From assembly GCF_031877795.1 (NCBI RefSeq), contig NC_133971.1, forward strand, positions 1,536,501-1,600,500: a stretch of 64,000 bases of DNA, written 5' to 3'. Positions 53,401 through 64,000 of the stretch are shown here, in pieces (positions within the stretch are counted from its first letter, which is position 1; every line of letters begins with the position of its first letter). Source of the DNA: Strix aluco (Eukaryota > Chordata > Aves > Strigiformes > Strigidae). A program made the position numbers and the translations under genes. Under the pieces are notes generated by a model. That model ran no database searches, was not told the origin of the DNA, and worked only from the letters and a program-made list of their open reading frames with translations.

Positions 53401-56400
53401 AGCTATTGAGTAAGTTTCTCTTGCTGAGGTGTAGCAAAGTCATCACCATTCGATTCCTTCCTGGTTTCAGTGGTATAGTTACTTTACAGTTTCAGTGGAT
53501 ATGTTTTGTAAGTAGCTAAATTAAAGATAAGAAGAAGCTCACAAAGTCCCTCAAGCAGGTGCTGCATCTTTGTTTTACATCTTAAGGTTCAAGATTGCAA
53601 TAAGAAGAATTTGAGGAAGTGAATTTTCTTCAGGGCTTTTAGCTTTACAATAAGTTCATAACTTTCAGACTCATTTTTTAAAGAATTGCTGGTTTTAAAA
53701 ACAAATATCAAGACATATTTGTCTTAACATTGTTTTTCTAAAGAGGTAAAGCTTTTGTAGTCAGTCTTTCCATCTGTTTTGTATTGCTGCTTACAACATA
53801 ACGTTTAACTTAATTCTTACTGGTCTTATTTTATTTTCAGTAGAGCTTAGGTACAAAACACGAATAAGAGAATGATACAGTCAAACTATGAAAAAAGAAT
53901 GTTAACACGCACAAATAGGTGATAAAAACCCTTGCATTATTAGCAGTAGCACCTTTGCTTTCTGATTTTCTCCTCTGCTGTTGAGGTCACCAGTGTAAAG
54001 AACATAAAATATGAAAAGGAATTTTGTCTGTTTATGCAGTTGGTTTAATGAGAGTAAGAAAATGGACATGCCAGAAGGAATAAGCTGATGGTCAGCTAGA
54101 CTAGAATGGAACAGCATAAACATTATAGACCTGGAACTATAATAATCTCTTTTTTTTCCAAATTTTAGAAATCCTAAGAGATACATTGTATCGTGAGTGT
54201 TACTGTAAGTTATCATAAGATTTGCAGAAACATGCAAGGTGATAAATCACAATTTTTGGTAAAACCTCTTGTTTCTGTTCAAGATAAGGTTATCAAAACA
54301 TTCTTTTCATGAGTATGGTTTTCTCAATTGGATTGTATCTAGCAGTTTAAAAGTACTAGAAAATAAGTTATTTATTTTTTTGGTTGAATTGCTGTTTATT
54401 AACACACAGTAGTGCAGAGGCATCAGCAATGACCTCATGAAATTGTCTGTAGGTCATGGGAAATTTTGTTAACATTTCCTTTTTAACAGGTGCGCTTTCA
54501 TGAAATAAAACAAAATGTTTGTTTCATCATGGGAGAAAGTGTAACAGTAAAAGTGCTTGTGGGAATTATACTGGTAAAAGTCTTTCTCAAAGATTTCTTA
54601 CTACTCGGAAGTGTGCAGCAGGTCCTCAGAGACACAGGTTTCCAAATTATATGACTGATTTTGCACAAAATGCTCTGTATCTTTAGCAGTCAAGCTTTTT
54701 AATAACGTGATAATAATGAAGTAGTATTATGTTAGTGCGTCTATCTTGAAAAAACAGTGGAAACAATTATTTCATTAATTTTAAAACAAACTGTCCTTAG
54801 TAAAAGACATGTAAACTGATTCTAAAAACAGATCTCCATGAATATGAGGATCTTAAGCATAAGTAACATGAGATTTAAAGATAATTTCACTTTATAGCTT
54901 AGCAGTTTAATTTAACCAATCTCATTGTCATTTTATGGCTGTTCCATATGCTACATGAAATAAATTGAAACAGTGATTGTTAGAAATTGAAAGGAGTTAG
55001 AAGATCATCCTTCAACTTACGCATGGTATTCTTAGGCAATGGAAAATGATATATGGAGACAGCAACCCTCATTTTGATACTGTGCTTTTCAAAATAGTGT
55101 TGTATCAGTATGACAGCGCTTACACGATCAGTTCTGTTATGGTACTGGGTTGTTACTGTTTGTCCATTGATGCAGCCACTTAAAAAGCAGTCTCTCCACA
55201 TGATTAGGTTATTCCTAAAAACTGTCATTAACTTAATAAATAAAAGCACATAGGAGATTTCAAATTTAGACCATCTCTACAGTGGGAATACTTACCAAAT
55301 GGCATCAACATGCTACTCCAGAAAAGCACTCCAGTGTGGACATAGATGACATAACAGAAATTTGCTTAGGTTGGGGAAAATTTGCTTGGGGAAAAAAAAA
55401 AAAAACAAACAAAAGCCAGAAAACCAACCCTCACCTGTAAAAAGGAGACGCTGTTTCGGTGAAATAATTTTCACTGGCATAATGATATACCGGTAGTACT
55501 AACCACAAGCACTGATGTGCTCACAAAGGCTTGAGATACTCCTTGTGTGGGACTACAGGGTTTTTCTTTGAAAAATCAGTAAATTTTACAAAAATATCCA
55601 TATAGGTGTAACTATCAGATTCCTTTGCTACAGAAAAACATTAGTTTTTTTCTTTGAGCTTTTATATTCCATTCCTTGTTTAGTAGTTTGGTAACTATAT
55701 TTTTCTGTTTATGTCTTCATGGTTCCATGGGTGCAAAGAAAGGTGGAGTCATCTGTGGAAGAAAAATAATTTGAGGGCTGTTAAATACTAGACCACTATC
55801 TGATTTAAGTCCTTGTGTCACAAACTGGTAGAAACAATGAAAACATTCAAAGAAATCTTAACAAATTTTTCATCTTGGCTGTTTTTACTCTTCTTTGTCA
55901 TTTCCTGATGACCACTGTCAGAGGCCTGGAGACCTTCCATCTGACCAGGAAAAGCTGTTCTAGTGCAGTTCCAGCAGGCTAATACCTGATAGAAGAATTG
56001 AGCACCTTCTGGTTAGGTTCAGCAATGTCTCAGCATTGGTACCTGAGCACCGAAAAACGAGTTGTATGCCTCACTGCATCATTAAGGTTTAGTGTTTCAG
56101 AGGATGTTTCAAAAAACATACATACAGAGCACAGAACCATTTAACAATAGTAAACAGGAAAAAAGCATTAAGTACTGAACTGTCTTGATTTCCCTGTTGT
56201 ACTCCAGATCTTGTATTCCTGGTTTAAATAGGGTTGCACACAGACATGGTTGTATTTTTCCATTGACTGCAAATGATTTTAAGACAATTTACGCTCCCAT
56301 TGTACATGTATAGTGACAGTTGACATCATCTGGGTCGATGCCTCAATTTGTTCATAAAAAGGAGCTTATTTACTGCACTGAAATTAGTAAAATATATTTG

Positions 56401-58769
56401 CAGGTATACCTTAATGAAAAATGATTATTTGTGGGGAAAAAAATTAATTTAGCACTTTATATCGCTTTTTGTGTTGTACTTCTAAGAATAAAATTCATCA
56501 AATACATTTAGCGTATTTTTCACAACAAGATTATATATTTTGTTTACAGTTTTTAAAATCTCAGCAAATTTCATTTCTAAAAAAGGAAATCAAAGTCTCA
56601 TTCTTCCTACACTGGTATGAAATATAAAGTTTTAAATACTAGCCTACACAGTGAGAATAGTTTTAATATTACTTGGCAGAAGTCTTTTATTTGAAATCAT
56701 TGCTCTCTAAAGCCAGATAATACACATTAATATTTTTTTTCAGAGGTAAGCAAATTCTAAATATTTAATTTCATGATGTAATTCATGTAAGGGAATAAGT
56801 GCCTATAATTAACCATGTCATTGTAATAGTAAGTGTTGACAAAAATCTTTAAAGAAATAGCAGTGTTTTTGAGACCATGTTTACCTACAGTATGCTGCAA
56901 GTAAACAGGATGAAAATATTTTTATTCAATCAAAACTGGTTTTAGTCCTAATTCAATGTTTACTTTATTGGGCTAAAAGGATTAAATAAAATGAACAGAC
57001 TTATCATGATTTGTACCTACAGGGGAGGTCACTGAAATGTATCCTAATCCCCTTATCAGTGTTGGGACAAATTACAAAATATCTCGTCTTGAGAAGGCTG
57101 TAGCATATTCATAGCTTGTAGTTTATTGGCTTGCACACAGATCATATGTCAAAGATGAGTGTAAAAACTGGTTTGTAATTGAAGCAGATTGGCACAGAGT
57201 AACAACAGTAGTCCCTCGTACAATGCACAATGCTGTAATCTGTTGGCTGTGTTTGAATGAGACACATCAGCACACCACAATAAAAGCCTCTGATAGTGTC
57301 CCAGGAGTCAAGGTGTATGAACAAGGCATTTCGTTTCGTAGTCCTGAGAACAGGTTTCACAAGTTAAAAAGATACATGCCAATCTTTTGTCGGGTTTAGA
57401 ACTGGCATTCGTGGCTGGGCTATCCCGTCTGGAACCCGAGGGGCCACAGGCAGAGGGCGATTGTTTTTCGTGGAGCTCCTTTGTGCTCGTGATAGGATCC
57501 TTTGATGATGGGAAGATACTTGTTTCACTGCACTTCATTTTGAGCTCAGTCATGCTCAGGGAAGTCTTAAGAATTTTGCATCGGTTTCGTGGAAGTGTTC
57601 TGCAGGCCAGCCATGTATTCTTAAGTTTTAAAAGTTTTTATATATTTTAGCATTAGTTGTAGTTACTCAATTTCTGAAGATAATACAGCTGCTGAATGTG
57701 GTGACTTCATTTTGATAGAGTAGATACACTTTGAATGGTTTACCTCATGTCTTTTAAGCATAAAACAAATATACCCATAATTCTTAATGAATACAATTAA
57801 ATATAGGAAAATAAACTGTTCAAAATTACCTATGTATTTTGATGAAACTTTTTTAAGAAGTTCTATAGTCACAGTTTCGGAAACAATTTATGTGGTTTTT
57901 TTCTGACATTCAAAATACTACATTTTCTCTGCACTTACATTCCTGTGATCGTACTTGCATTCTGTAATTGTAGTTGATGCAGTTTTCATATTCAGCTTGT
58001 TATTATTTAGTACCATATCTTCAAGAAACAAAAGGCACAAAGCGAAACCTATCATAGATGATATGTCTTGATGGCATTCTCAGAAAAAATATACTTCTCT
58101 CTTTTGTGCTTGTTGTAGGTAACTTAAAAATAAAAGCAAAATTCAGACTACCGTTTATCTCTGAACTCAATTCAGTGTGATCATTTGCTTATTTTTTTCC
58201 ACTGTTTTTTTAAATGTCAATTCAAGCTAACAGACTTAGTTCCCAAAGGTGTGGATGACACTGATTTACTTTATTGCTGTTGATCAGAATGAGACAGCTC
58301 GTAGGAATTTAAGGTACATTCATAACATCTGTAAAAGAGTAAAATGCAAATCACTCAATAAAGGAGAAGATCCAGTACAAAATCAAATAAATACTTCTTC
58401 CATGTCCTGAAGACTACTGCAGGCAGAATTAAATGACAAAGTACAGTCAGTGGGTGACATGCAGAATGGCTTTTCATCACTGATTTCCTGTTGCAAATTG
58501 TTACGGGTTAGTAGTGCTTAAGATTTTTTTAAAAAACTCACATTTGAAGCAGTTTATATATTTAATAGAAATATTTACCTCCCAAAAGATGATATTTCCT
58601 GGAAAATTAATCTTTCCATACAGAGGAGTTATGCAGAAAAAAAATTAAAAACTTTATTCAAGGTTACTAATAAAGAAAATAATTTCCCTTGGTTATTTTT
58701 TGTAAAACTGAAGGCCTTTAGTTTGATATTTTTGTCACAGCTTGTAATACAATGAAAGATTTGGTTGTT

Positions 58770-58857
58770 TTCCGGTTTCTTTTCTTCCCTCTGCTCTTGT
58801 TCTCCTTTTCTCCTCTTTCTGTCCTCTTTTCTAATCTTCTTCTCTTGTCTTCTTTTG
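58770..58857 (+). repeat. Polypyrimidine-rich stretch
   Basis: Nearly 90 bases of C and T with few purines on the plus strand, in KIAA0825 intron 2. The minus-strand open frame across it (58629-59048) reads as a K/R/E-rich low-complexity string and is an artefact of the purine tract. Confidence 0.8.
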
Positions 58858-60144
58858 GCAAAACTAGTCAAGTTTGACAATGTTAGAGAGCAGTTAAAGA
58901 AAAAACAGGCGTACTTCATCTCTGTAAAATAGAGAGGCAAGTGGCAGTATAATAGGCAAGTTTGTTGTTTGGTTGATGTCATGAAAATAGAAAGTAATAT
59001 GATCAAAAGTATCTGACACTGAAATACCTGTAAAGAGCTGAGTCTCATCTAATCCCGTAACTCTACAAAAATAGAAAGAACTATATTTTAATTTGTGTTA
59101 AACCTTGCATGCCTTGCAAGCTGTAAGAACGTAAATGGAATGACTAATATACTCCAAAATAAAATTGAAATAACAGTGGGAATCACTTTGCACTTCAATA
59201 AACCAAAACTGGCATCAGTCTTATTGTTGGCTCTGTTTGTATTAAACCTAGATCTGCCTAGATTTAGTCAATACTATTTTTCTAACTGAAACCATATAAA
59301 ATATTAAGTATTGCTTTTTAAAAAAAGATAGTTCTGAAATACTGAAAACGTGTTTTTGTAGGAAATGATAGAGTTGATTGTTCCTGGATTTTTTTTAATT
59401 TGTTTTGTTTTGTTTTGATGTAAGTGTCCACACAAATAGAAATAAAATAATTTCGGTTATTCAGTTGTTCTTGTGATTTTTGCAGCTGAAATTCTGTAAT
59501 AACCACACCAGCCACACCTGATTTCATAAACAGGGTTATGATTCTAGATGAATGTTAAGGAGTGGATCAGCTTCTTGAAAACAAACTCTGTTTTCTTTCA
59601 AGTATTCTAATGACAAAAACAAGAAAGAAAAGATCTGCTTTCTCAGCACAACTGACTCTCAGATTCTTTTCAGCATTTTCTGTGATGTCAGTGGGTCTTC
59701 AAGAAGTCGTTAATATATGTTATGTATTATAAAAAAACTGCTGATTGCTAAAGGAGCAAAATGACACATTCACCTTTGAATATGGTGGTTGATTCAGTTT
59801 ATATTCTCTGCTTTAGCTAATTAAGCACCAAGGACCAGATCTTAGGTTGGATGATGTCTTATTCACTAACTACTTTATTAAAAAGTACAAGATTATTTGA
59901 GAATTGAGGCAGTACTTATTCTTGCTGAGGATGAGTCTGGCCTGAAGGAAATTTATTTTAGCTCTAGCTCGACTATATTTAAATGTTAATCCTGCAAATT
60001 CAGGCCTCATTTTGTGAGAGTAATTTAATCTATGAAGAAGAAGGACTGGTGTTACATTAATTTGAAGCAGTTTTTCTTTTTGAAATATGGAATATATAAA
60101 ATGTTTTTATCTCCAAGTCATGACAAAAAATCCTGTGGTTTTTG

Positions 60145-60164
60145 TTTTTTTTTTTTTTTTTTTT
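60145..60164 (+). repeat. 20-T homopolymer forming the splice acceptor tract of KIAA0825 coding exon 2
   Basis: An unbroken run of 20 T (preceded by TTTTTG) abuts the AG at 60165-60166. It works as a polypyrimidine tract but is also a mononucleotide microsatellite, so its length may vary among individuals and its count may be a sequencing or assembly artefact. Confidence 0.9.
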
Positions 60165-60166
60165 AG

Positions 60167-60335
60167 CATAGAACAGTGTCTTAAGGACCTGCGATCAGAA
60201 GTAAATGAAATATGTACCGATGAAATACTACAAAGCACAACTGACTGCCTTCAGTGGCTAAACAACTGTGGTTTTAGTTCTGTCAGACCTTATTCTACAC
60301 ACCATGGAGAGCTGATGAAGTTCCTTAGGACCCTG
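60167..60335 (+). CDS. KIAA0825: KIAA0825 second coding exon (codons 44-100)
   Basis: Plus-strand exon of 169 nt, acceptor a 20-T run followed by AG, donor ACCCTG|GTAAAA. The first base completes the split Ser codon, then IEQCLKDLRSEVNEICTDEI, LQSTTDCLQWLNNCGFSS and HHGELMKFLRTL follow. The TTDCxxWLxNxxxS and HGxLxKFxxTL blocks agree with KIAA0825. The heptad-like leucines before TTDC suggest helical structure. It ends in phase 0, and joined to the previous exon gives exactly 100 codons. The open frame starting at 60087 begins in the intron and is not a separate gene. No further exon of this gene was recognised before base 64000. Confidence 0.92.
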
Positions 60336-63300
60336 GTAAAAATTGTTTACTAAAGATTTTAATGTTTGGGAAAGTTGGTTATATGATGGGGATGGAGGGT
60401 GTTGAGGTTAATTAGTTTTATCATTTCAGTCTTCACTGTGGTGAGGATAGTTCAGAAATTTTACTAGAAGGCTTAGTACCATTTTTATGTCTGCAGCAGG
60501 GGGTTGTTTCCTTTTGATCATGCCTTAGATAGACAAACTTGGGACAAAATCTTTTCACTGATACTACCACATGTTCAGCACTGCTAGGACTGTTTTATAA
60601 ACACATGTTGGTAAAACACATCTGAAGTTACTGTCTACACCAAGGCTGTTAGTGCTTGTTCTTCACTTGTATCAGTATGAATTTAACTCCTCTAATACAG
60701 GTTATTGTCCTTTATGCATTATTTAAACACTAACTTCTGTGTGAGCTGAGACAGGCAGGATGCAGGAACAACCACAAAACCACGGATGAAATGCAAAGAG
60801 TAAATTTGTTTTCATTACCTCATGATCTGGGGGTTCTCCACAGCAGGGCCTGGGCAGAGGCACACAAGCAGGGATGCAGGCACTGTGGAGCTCGGGCCTT
60901 GCTAGCCAGAAAGAGAAGAAAGAAAAGATCTGGAACCTGCTGATTTCACCTGTATATATCAGGGGTTTTCGCAGGCAGTTTTCGCAGGACAGTAATCTCA
61001 AGGATATTTGATAAAGTGCCTCTGAGTCTCTTACTATGTTATCTATGTTATCTAAATGCAGACATTCTACCTGTCAAGCACACAAAGCTAAACAACAATT
61101 AGTATGATATATGTGTTTTTTGACACCCCAGCTGCAAGTCACTTGAGCGTGTTTACAATCCTCCTCGCCAATCTTTCGTTGTATTCCCACAACTTCCCAT
61201 CTGCTTTTTCTAATTAGAAATGTGGGAGCTACACCCATTGTCCTAGCAAGTTGTACAACTAGACGTAACCAGAAATCAAATTTCACTTCAATGAAAAATT
61301 CCATCATTTTAGAAGGCATTTTTATGCAAACTTTTTATTAAAAGTTAACCTTAGAATATATGTATGGCAATGGAAGTCTGGAAAATTGAATTGGCTAGAT
61401 AAGTGAAGGATGATACCTCAGTAAATAACAGCCTGCAAGATTATATATAAACTATGTAAACGTGTGTTTAAATGATGTATGTCAAACCAAATAACAGTAT
61501 CCAGTGGATTGTTCTTTGACACTTCCATGTCATGGCTTAGTGATAGGACATGAACACCTTTAGGCTAGGCTGTATGGGCAGAGGAAAACTGCTGTGGAGA
61601 AGTAGAGTATTTTCTCCTTTGGGACAGTCTCCTGGCTAGAGCTCAAGATTCATCAGGTTGTGTCTCAGCTTTTAACTCTTAACACAGGTTGTTGATCTTT
61701 CAGTCACCCTTGAATACACTGGATATTAAACTGTGTCAAATGAGGAAGTAATCTCCAGGAATGCTAGGTCTTTAATGTTCATGTGGTGAAGAAGTGATAT
61801 TGTCCCCTTCTAACACAAGCGATCAGTATGAACGTTGCTGTTAATAATCACCCTACACAAGGGTGTCAGAGACTGCTACATGTCATATTTGATACAGAAA
61901 AATGAGAGAATCCCAGAAAATGCCAACTTATGAAGTCGTTATTCCTTAGTTCTGTTACATCCTTACTTAACCCCCTTCAGAAGAGGGCATGGCCATGAGG
62001 ACTTACTGGCGTCCATTCCCTGCTTTCTTCCTTCTCCAAGGTCTAGTCAAGCCATATACCTGAACACCAGGTGGCGGCATTTGTTTGGGAAACACCAAAA
62101 TGTCCCCATCTCTGGAATACTTCGGCTGTATCTTACACAGAATGTGCTTCCCAGCTCTTCACTTCCCAGGAGAGTACTGGCTGCGTGGCGGTCTGGCTGT
62201 GGGATGTAGCATCCCGTTAGGCCTTGGGAATGGCTCTGTGGCAGGCTGCTAAACAGACAGCAAAGTGTGAGAAGCCTTAATGTCAGTTCTGCACAGCTTA
62301 TCAGGAAAACATCTGTGGAGCTCAGGAACTGGGACATCGCAGTTTCCAGGCTCATGGCTTCTTAGATAATCCTGCCTGCTCTGTAGATGAAAAGTGTGTA
62401 TGTATTAGCATAGACAATCCATCTGCAAGAAGTTGTACTCGCAATAATCTTTAGCTCCATAAACAGCTCTGCAGTAAACTATTTTCAATAATACTCAGCA
62501 TTAATGCAGTTATTACAGTCTGACCTTCCTTAAATGTGTATCCCCATCCATTGAACTAATTACTCAGTTGACTTGATTTCTCACTTGCGAGCTTTTAATT
62601 ACGTATCATACAATAAATCTTTAATAACAGTAACCTTCCTCTATTTCAGGACAATATCCCTATTCGTTGTTATCACGATGCGTGTTTATTTTGGTAGGGA
62701 TTTTGTTTATCTTTTAAGCTTCTGGAACAGTTAAGAAATAGTGCGAAGTTCTGTATGTGCTTTGGCTGAGATGCTATGTTTAGGTTTATTGTTAGTGTAG
62801 AATTTGTGGACTCATGGAAATGCTGAGAGGTTCCCCATGAAGCCTGAAGATGTTAATTATGTGAAATTTTGTCATTCGGTGTACTGTTTTGTCACTCTAA
62901 ATATTTAAGATCTGAATATATACATGAACACATCTTCATTACATTCTGTTCCTGCTAAACTAATGACAAAATCTTTTTTTAACAATATCTTTATCGTATT
63001 GGGTTTGTTCATAGTAGGTAGCAGTCCAGTTGGTAGACCACAAATGTTTTCCTGTATATTACTGTCACTAACTTTCTGTGCTCATAAGAGAACTTTTCAT
63101 GTTTCTCTAAAACCTTTGGATACTAATTTGGATCTTTTTCTCTTGAATAGTTTTGGCATGATCTTTTGAAGTATTTTTACAGATTAATTTTCAAATAGAA
63201 AAGCGTATGTCAATATAGGCAGTGTTCAAAGAGACTTGATGACACTGTGTTTTCAGAGCTTCAAAGTTCACTTCAGGGGCTCTTTTTCTGAGTAACACAA

Positions 63301-64000
63301 ATTCTGAGATGGCATCTGCAAGCTACCTCTTTAATGCTTTAGTTTAAGTTGCAAAGGGCTTGAAACAATACTTAGATTCTTACTGGCTTTCATGAATAAA
63401 AATGTTTCTGCTTAACCTTAAAAAACATCAGTAGGGATTTGCTTGGAAGACAGTTTGGTTTCATCATCCAAAGGCATCAGTTGCATTCACTGTTTTGACA
63501 GCTTCTCTTGTTTTGTTCATTTCAGAATTTAATATTTGAGCATGATTCATAAAAAAAAAAAATTAACCTTTAAACTCCAGAAGTCTACCTGTGGAGGCTC
63601 AGCTCTTCAACACAGCGGTTAGTGATCAGGGTTTCAGTTTACACACTAAGACACATTCTCTTTGGAGACACAAAACTTTGCAGATTATTTCAGTAGGTAA
63701 TAAAAGATCAGATCAGCCTTATGTATATGCATATTGATATGTATGATTTAAGATTTTAACTAGTTATACATATTTCTATCACACGCACATGCTTTTATAG
63801 TGTGATATTTGACTGATAATTTCCTTTATTATTCTGTCATCGACATGTGATTCCTGCTTCTAAGTAAAAAAATTCATAGGAAGCATTCTGAAATAGAGAT
63901 GTAAAATGGAAGGAAAATAGCTAGTCTGTTATTTTAAGACTTTCCTTTATGGGAGGCAATCATGCTCTCTCTCTTTTGTTCAGAATTAGCTACTGTGGTG
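60336..64000 (+). other. KIAA0825 intron 3, partial
   Basis: Contains a GC-richer patch at about 60740-61300 of possible repeat origin, and the CTCF-like motif at 62.07 kb. An acceptor-like CTCTCTCTCTTTTGTTCAG ends at 63983, but the frame required (phase 0) meets a stop at once (AAT TAG), so it is not called as the next exon. Confidence 0.7.
62064..62078 (+). promoter_or_regulatory. Strong CTCF-like motif in KIAA0825 intron 3
   Basis: The bases ACACCAGGTGGCGGC match the CTCF core CCASYAGRKGGCRS at every core position except the first C. The site sits in a moderately GC-rich patch inside an AT-rich intron. If bound, the motif is in forward orientation, the same direction as KIAA0825 transcription. 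A single motif match does not prove binding. Confidence 0.5.

Larger units (their letters stand above)
49000..60166 (+). other. KIAA0825 intron 2
   Basis: AT-rich, 11 kb. Contains the 18-bp tandem duplication (50.4 kb), a small CpG-retaining patch (57385-57500) and the polypyrimidine stretch (58.8 kb). Open frames at 50424-50798 and 52328-52758 have no recognised similarity. Confidence 0.7.

Noticed and set aside
58629..59048. 139-codon minus-strand frame
   Set aside because: The K/R/E-rich core comes from a polypurine tract and the flanks have no similarity I recognise. No splice support.
60087..60353. 88-codon plus-strand frame as a separate gene
   Set aside because: Its middle is KIAA0825 coding exon 2. 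Its start is intron including the poly-T tract, and its end is past the splice donor.
63965..64000. Possible next KIAA0825 exon after a good polypyrimidine acceptor at the right edge
   Set aside because: The preceding exon ends in phase 0 and the sequence after the AG begins AAT TAG, an immediate stop.
1..64000. CRISPR arrays, tRNA or rRNA genes, phage or bacterial systems
   Set aside because: No regular repeat-spacer units, no tRNA cloverleaf or rRNA segments were seen, and the exon-intron structure with CR1 elements shows this is vertebrate nuclear DNA.

Overview
This is an AT-rich vertebrate nuclear window, almost entirely intronic, containing the 5' halves of two protein-coding genes that point away from each other out of one CpG island. 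Two CR1-type LINE 3' fragments (8.1 kb and 24.1 kb), carrying the CR1 reverse-transcriptase C-terminus, suggest a bird or other sauropsid. No bacterial gene layout, operon, CRISPR array or recognisable intact virus is present. The species cannot be named from the sequence. The gene pair matches the human 5q15 neighbours SLF1 (ANKRD32) and KIAA0825. That region is, from general knowledge, syntenic with the avian Z chromosome, so a Z location is likely but not shown here.

Minus-strand half (about 1-14100): six coding exons of SLF1 run from right to left (13804-13917, 13588-13666, 10962-11205, 8600-8762, 4561-4692, 3086-3139). Their lengths add to 786 nt and splice in frame to 262 codons with no stop. 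They encode the N-terminal tandem BRCT region and the start of the following linker. The rest of the gene lies left of base 1. The start codon sits immediately after a splice acceptor, so a non-coding first exon should lie in the CpG island.

CpG island (about 14090-14970): GC-boxes, CpGs at high density and YY1-like motifs. A strong plus-strand splice donor at 14577 marks the end of the presumed non-coding first exon of KIAA0825.

Plus-strand half (14577-64000): KIAA0825 has a 34 kb first intron, its first coding exon at 48861-48999, an 11 kb second intron, a second coding exon at 60167-60335, and part of a third intron. The two coding exons give 100 in-frame codons. The introns hold simple repeats, one CR1 fragment, a strong CTCF-like motif (62064-62078) and a few unexplained patches. 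One of these is a 205-codon antisense open frame at 27091-27708 with no family I recognise.

The genes share a promoter region but no known pathway. SLF1 links RAD18 to the SMC5/6 complex at damaged replication forks. KIAA0825 is poorly characterised and linked in humans to postaxial polydactyly. I found no convincing new biological system. The items worth checking are regulatory and structural: the shared promoter, the start codon at a splice junction, the 20-T acceptor tract, cryptic antisense exons, the CTCF site and the unexplained long frame.
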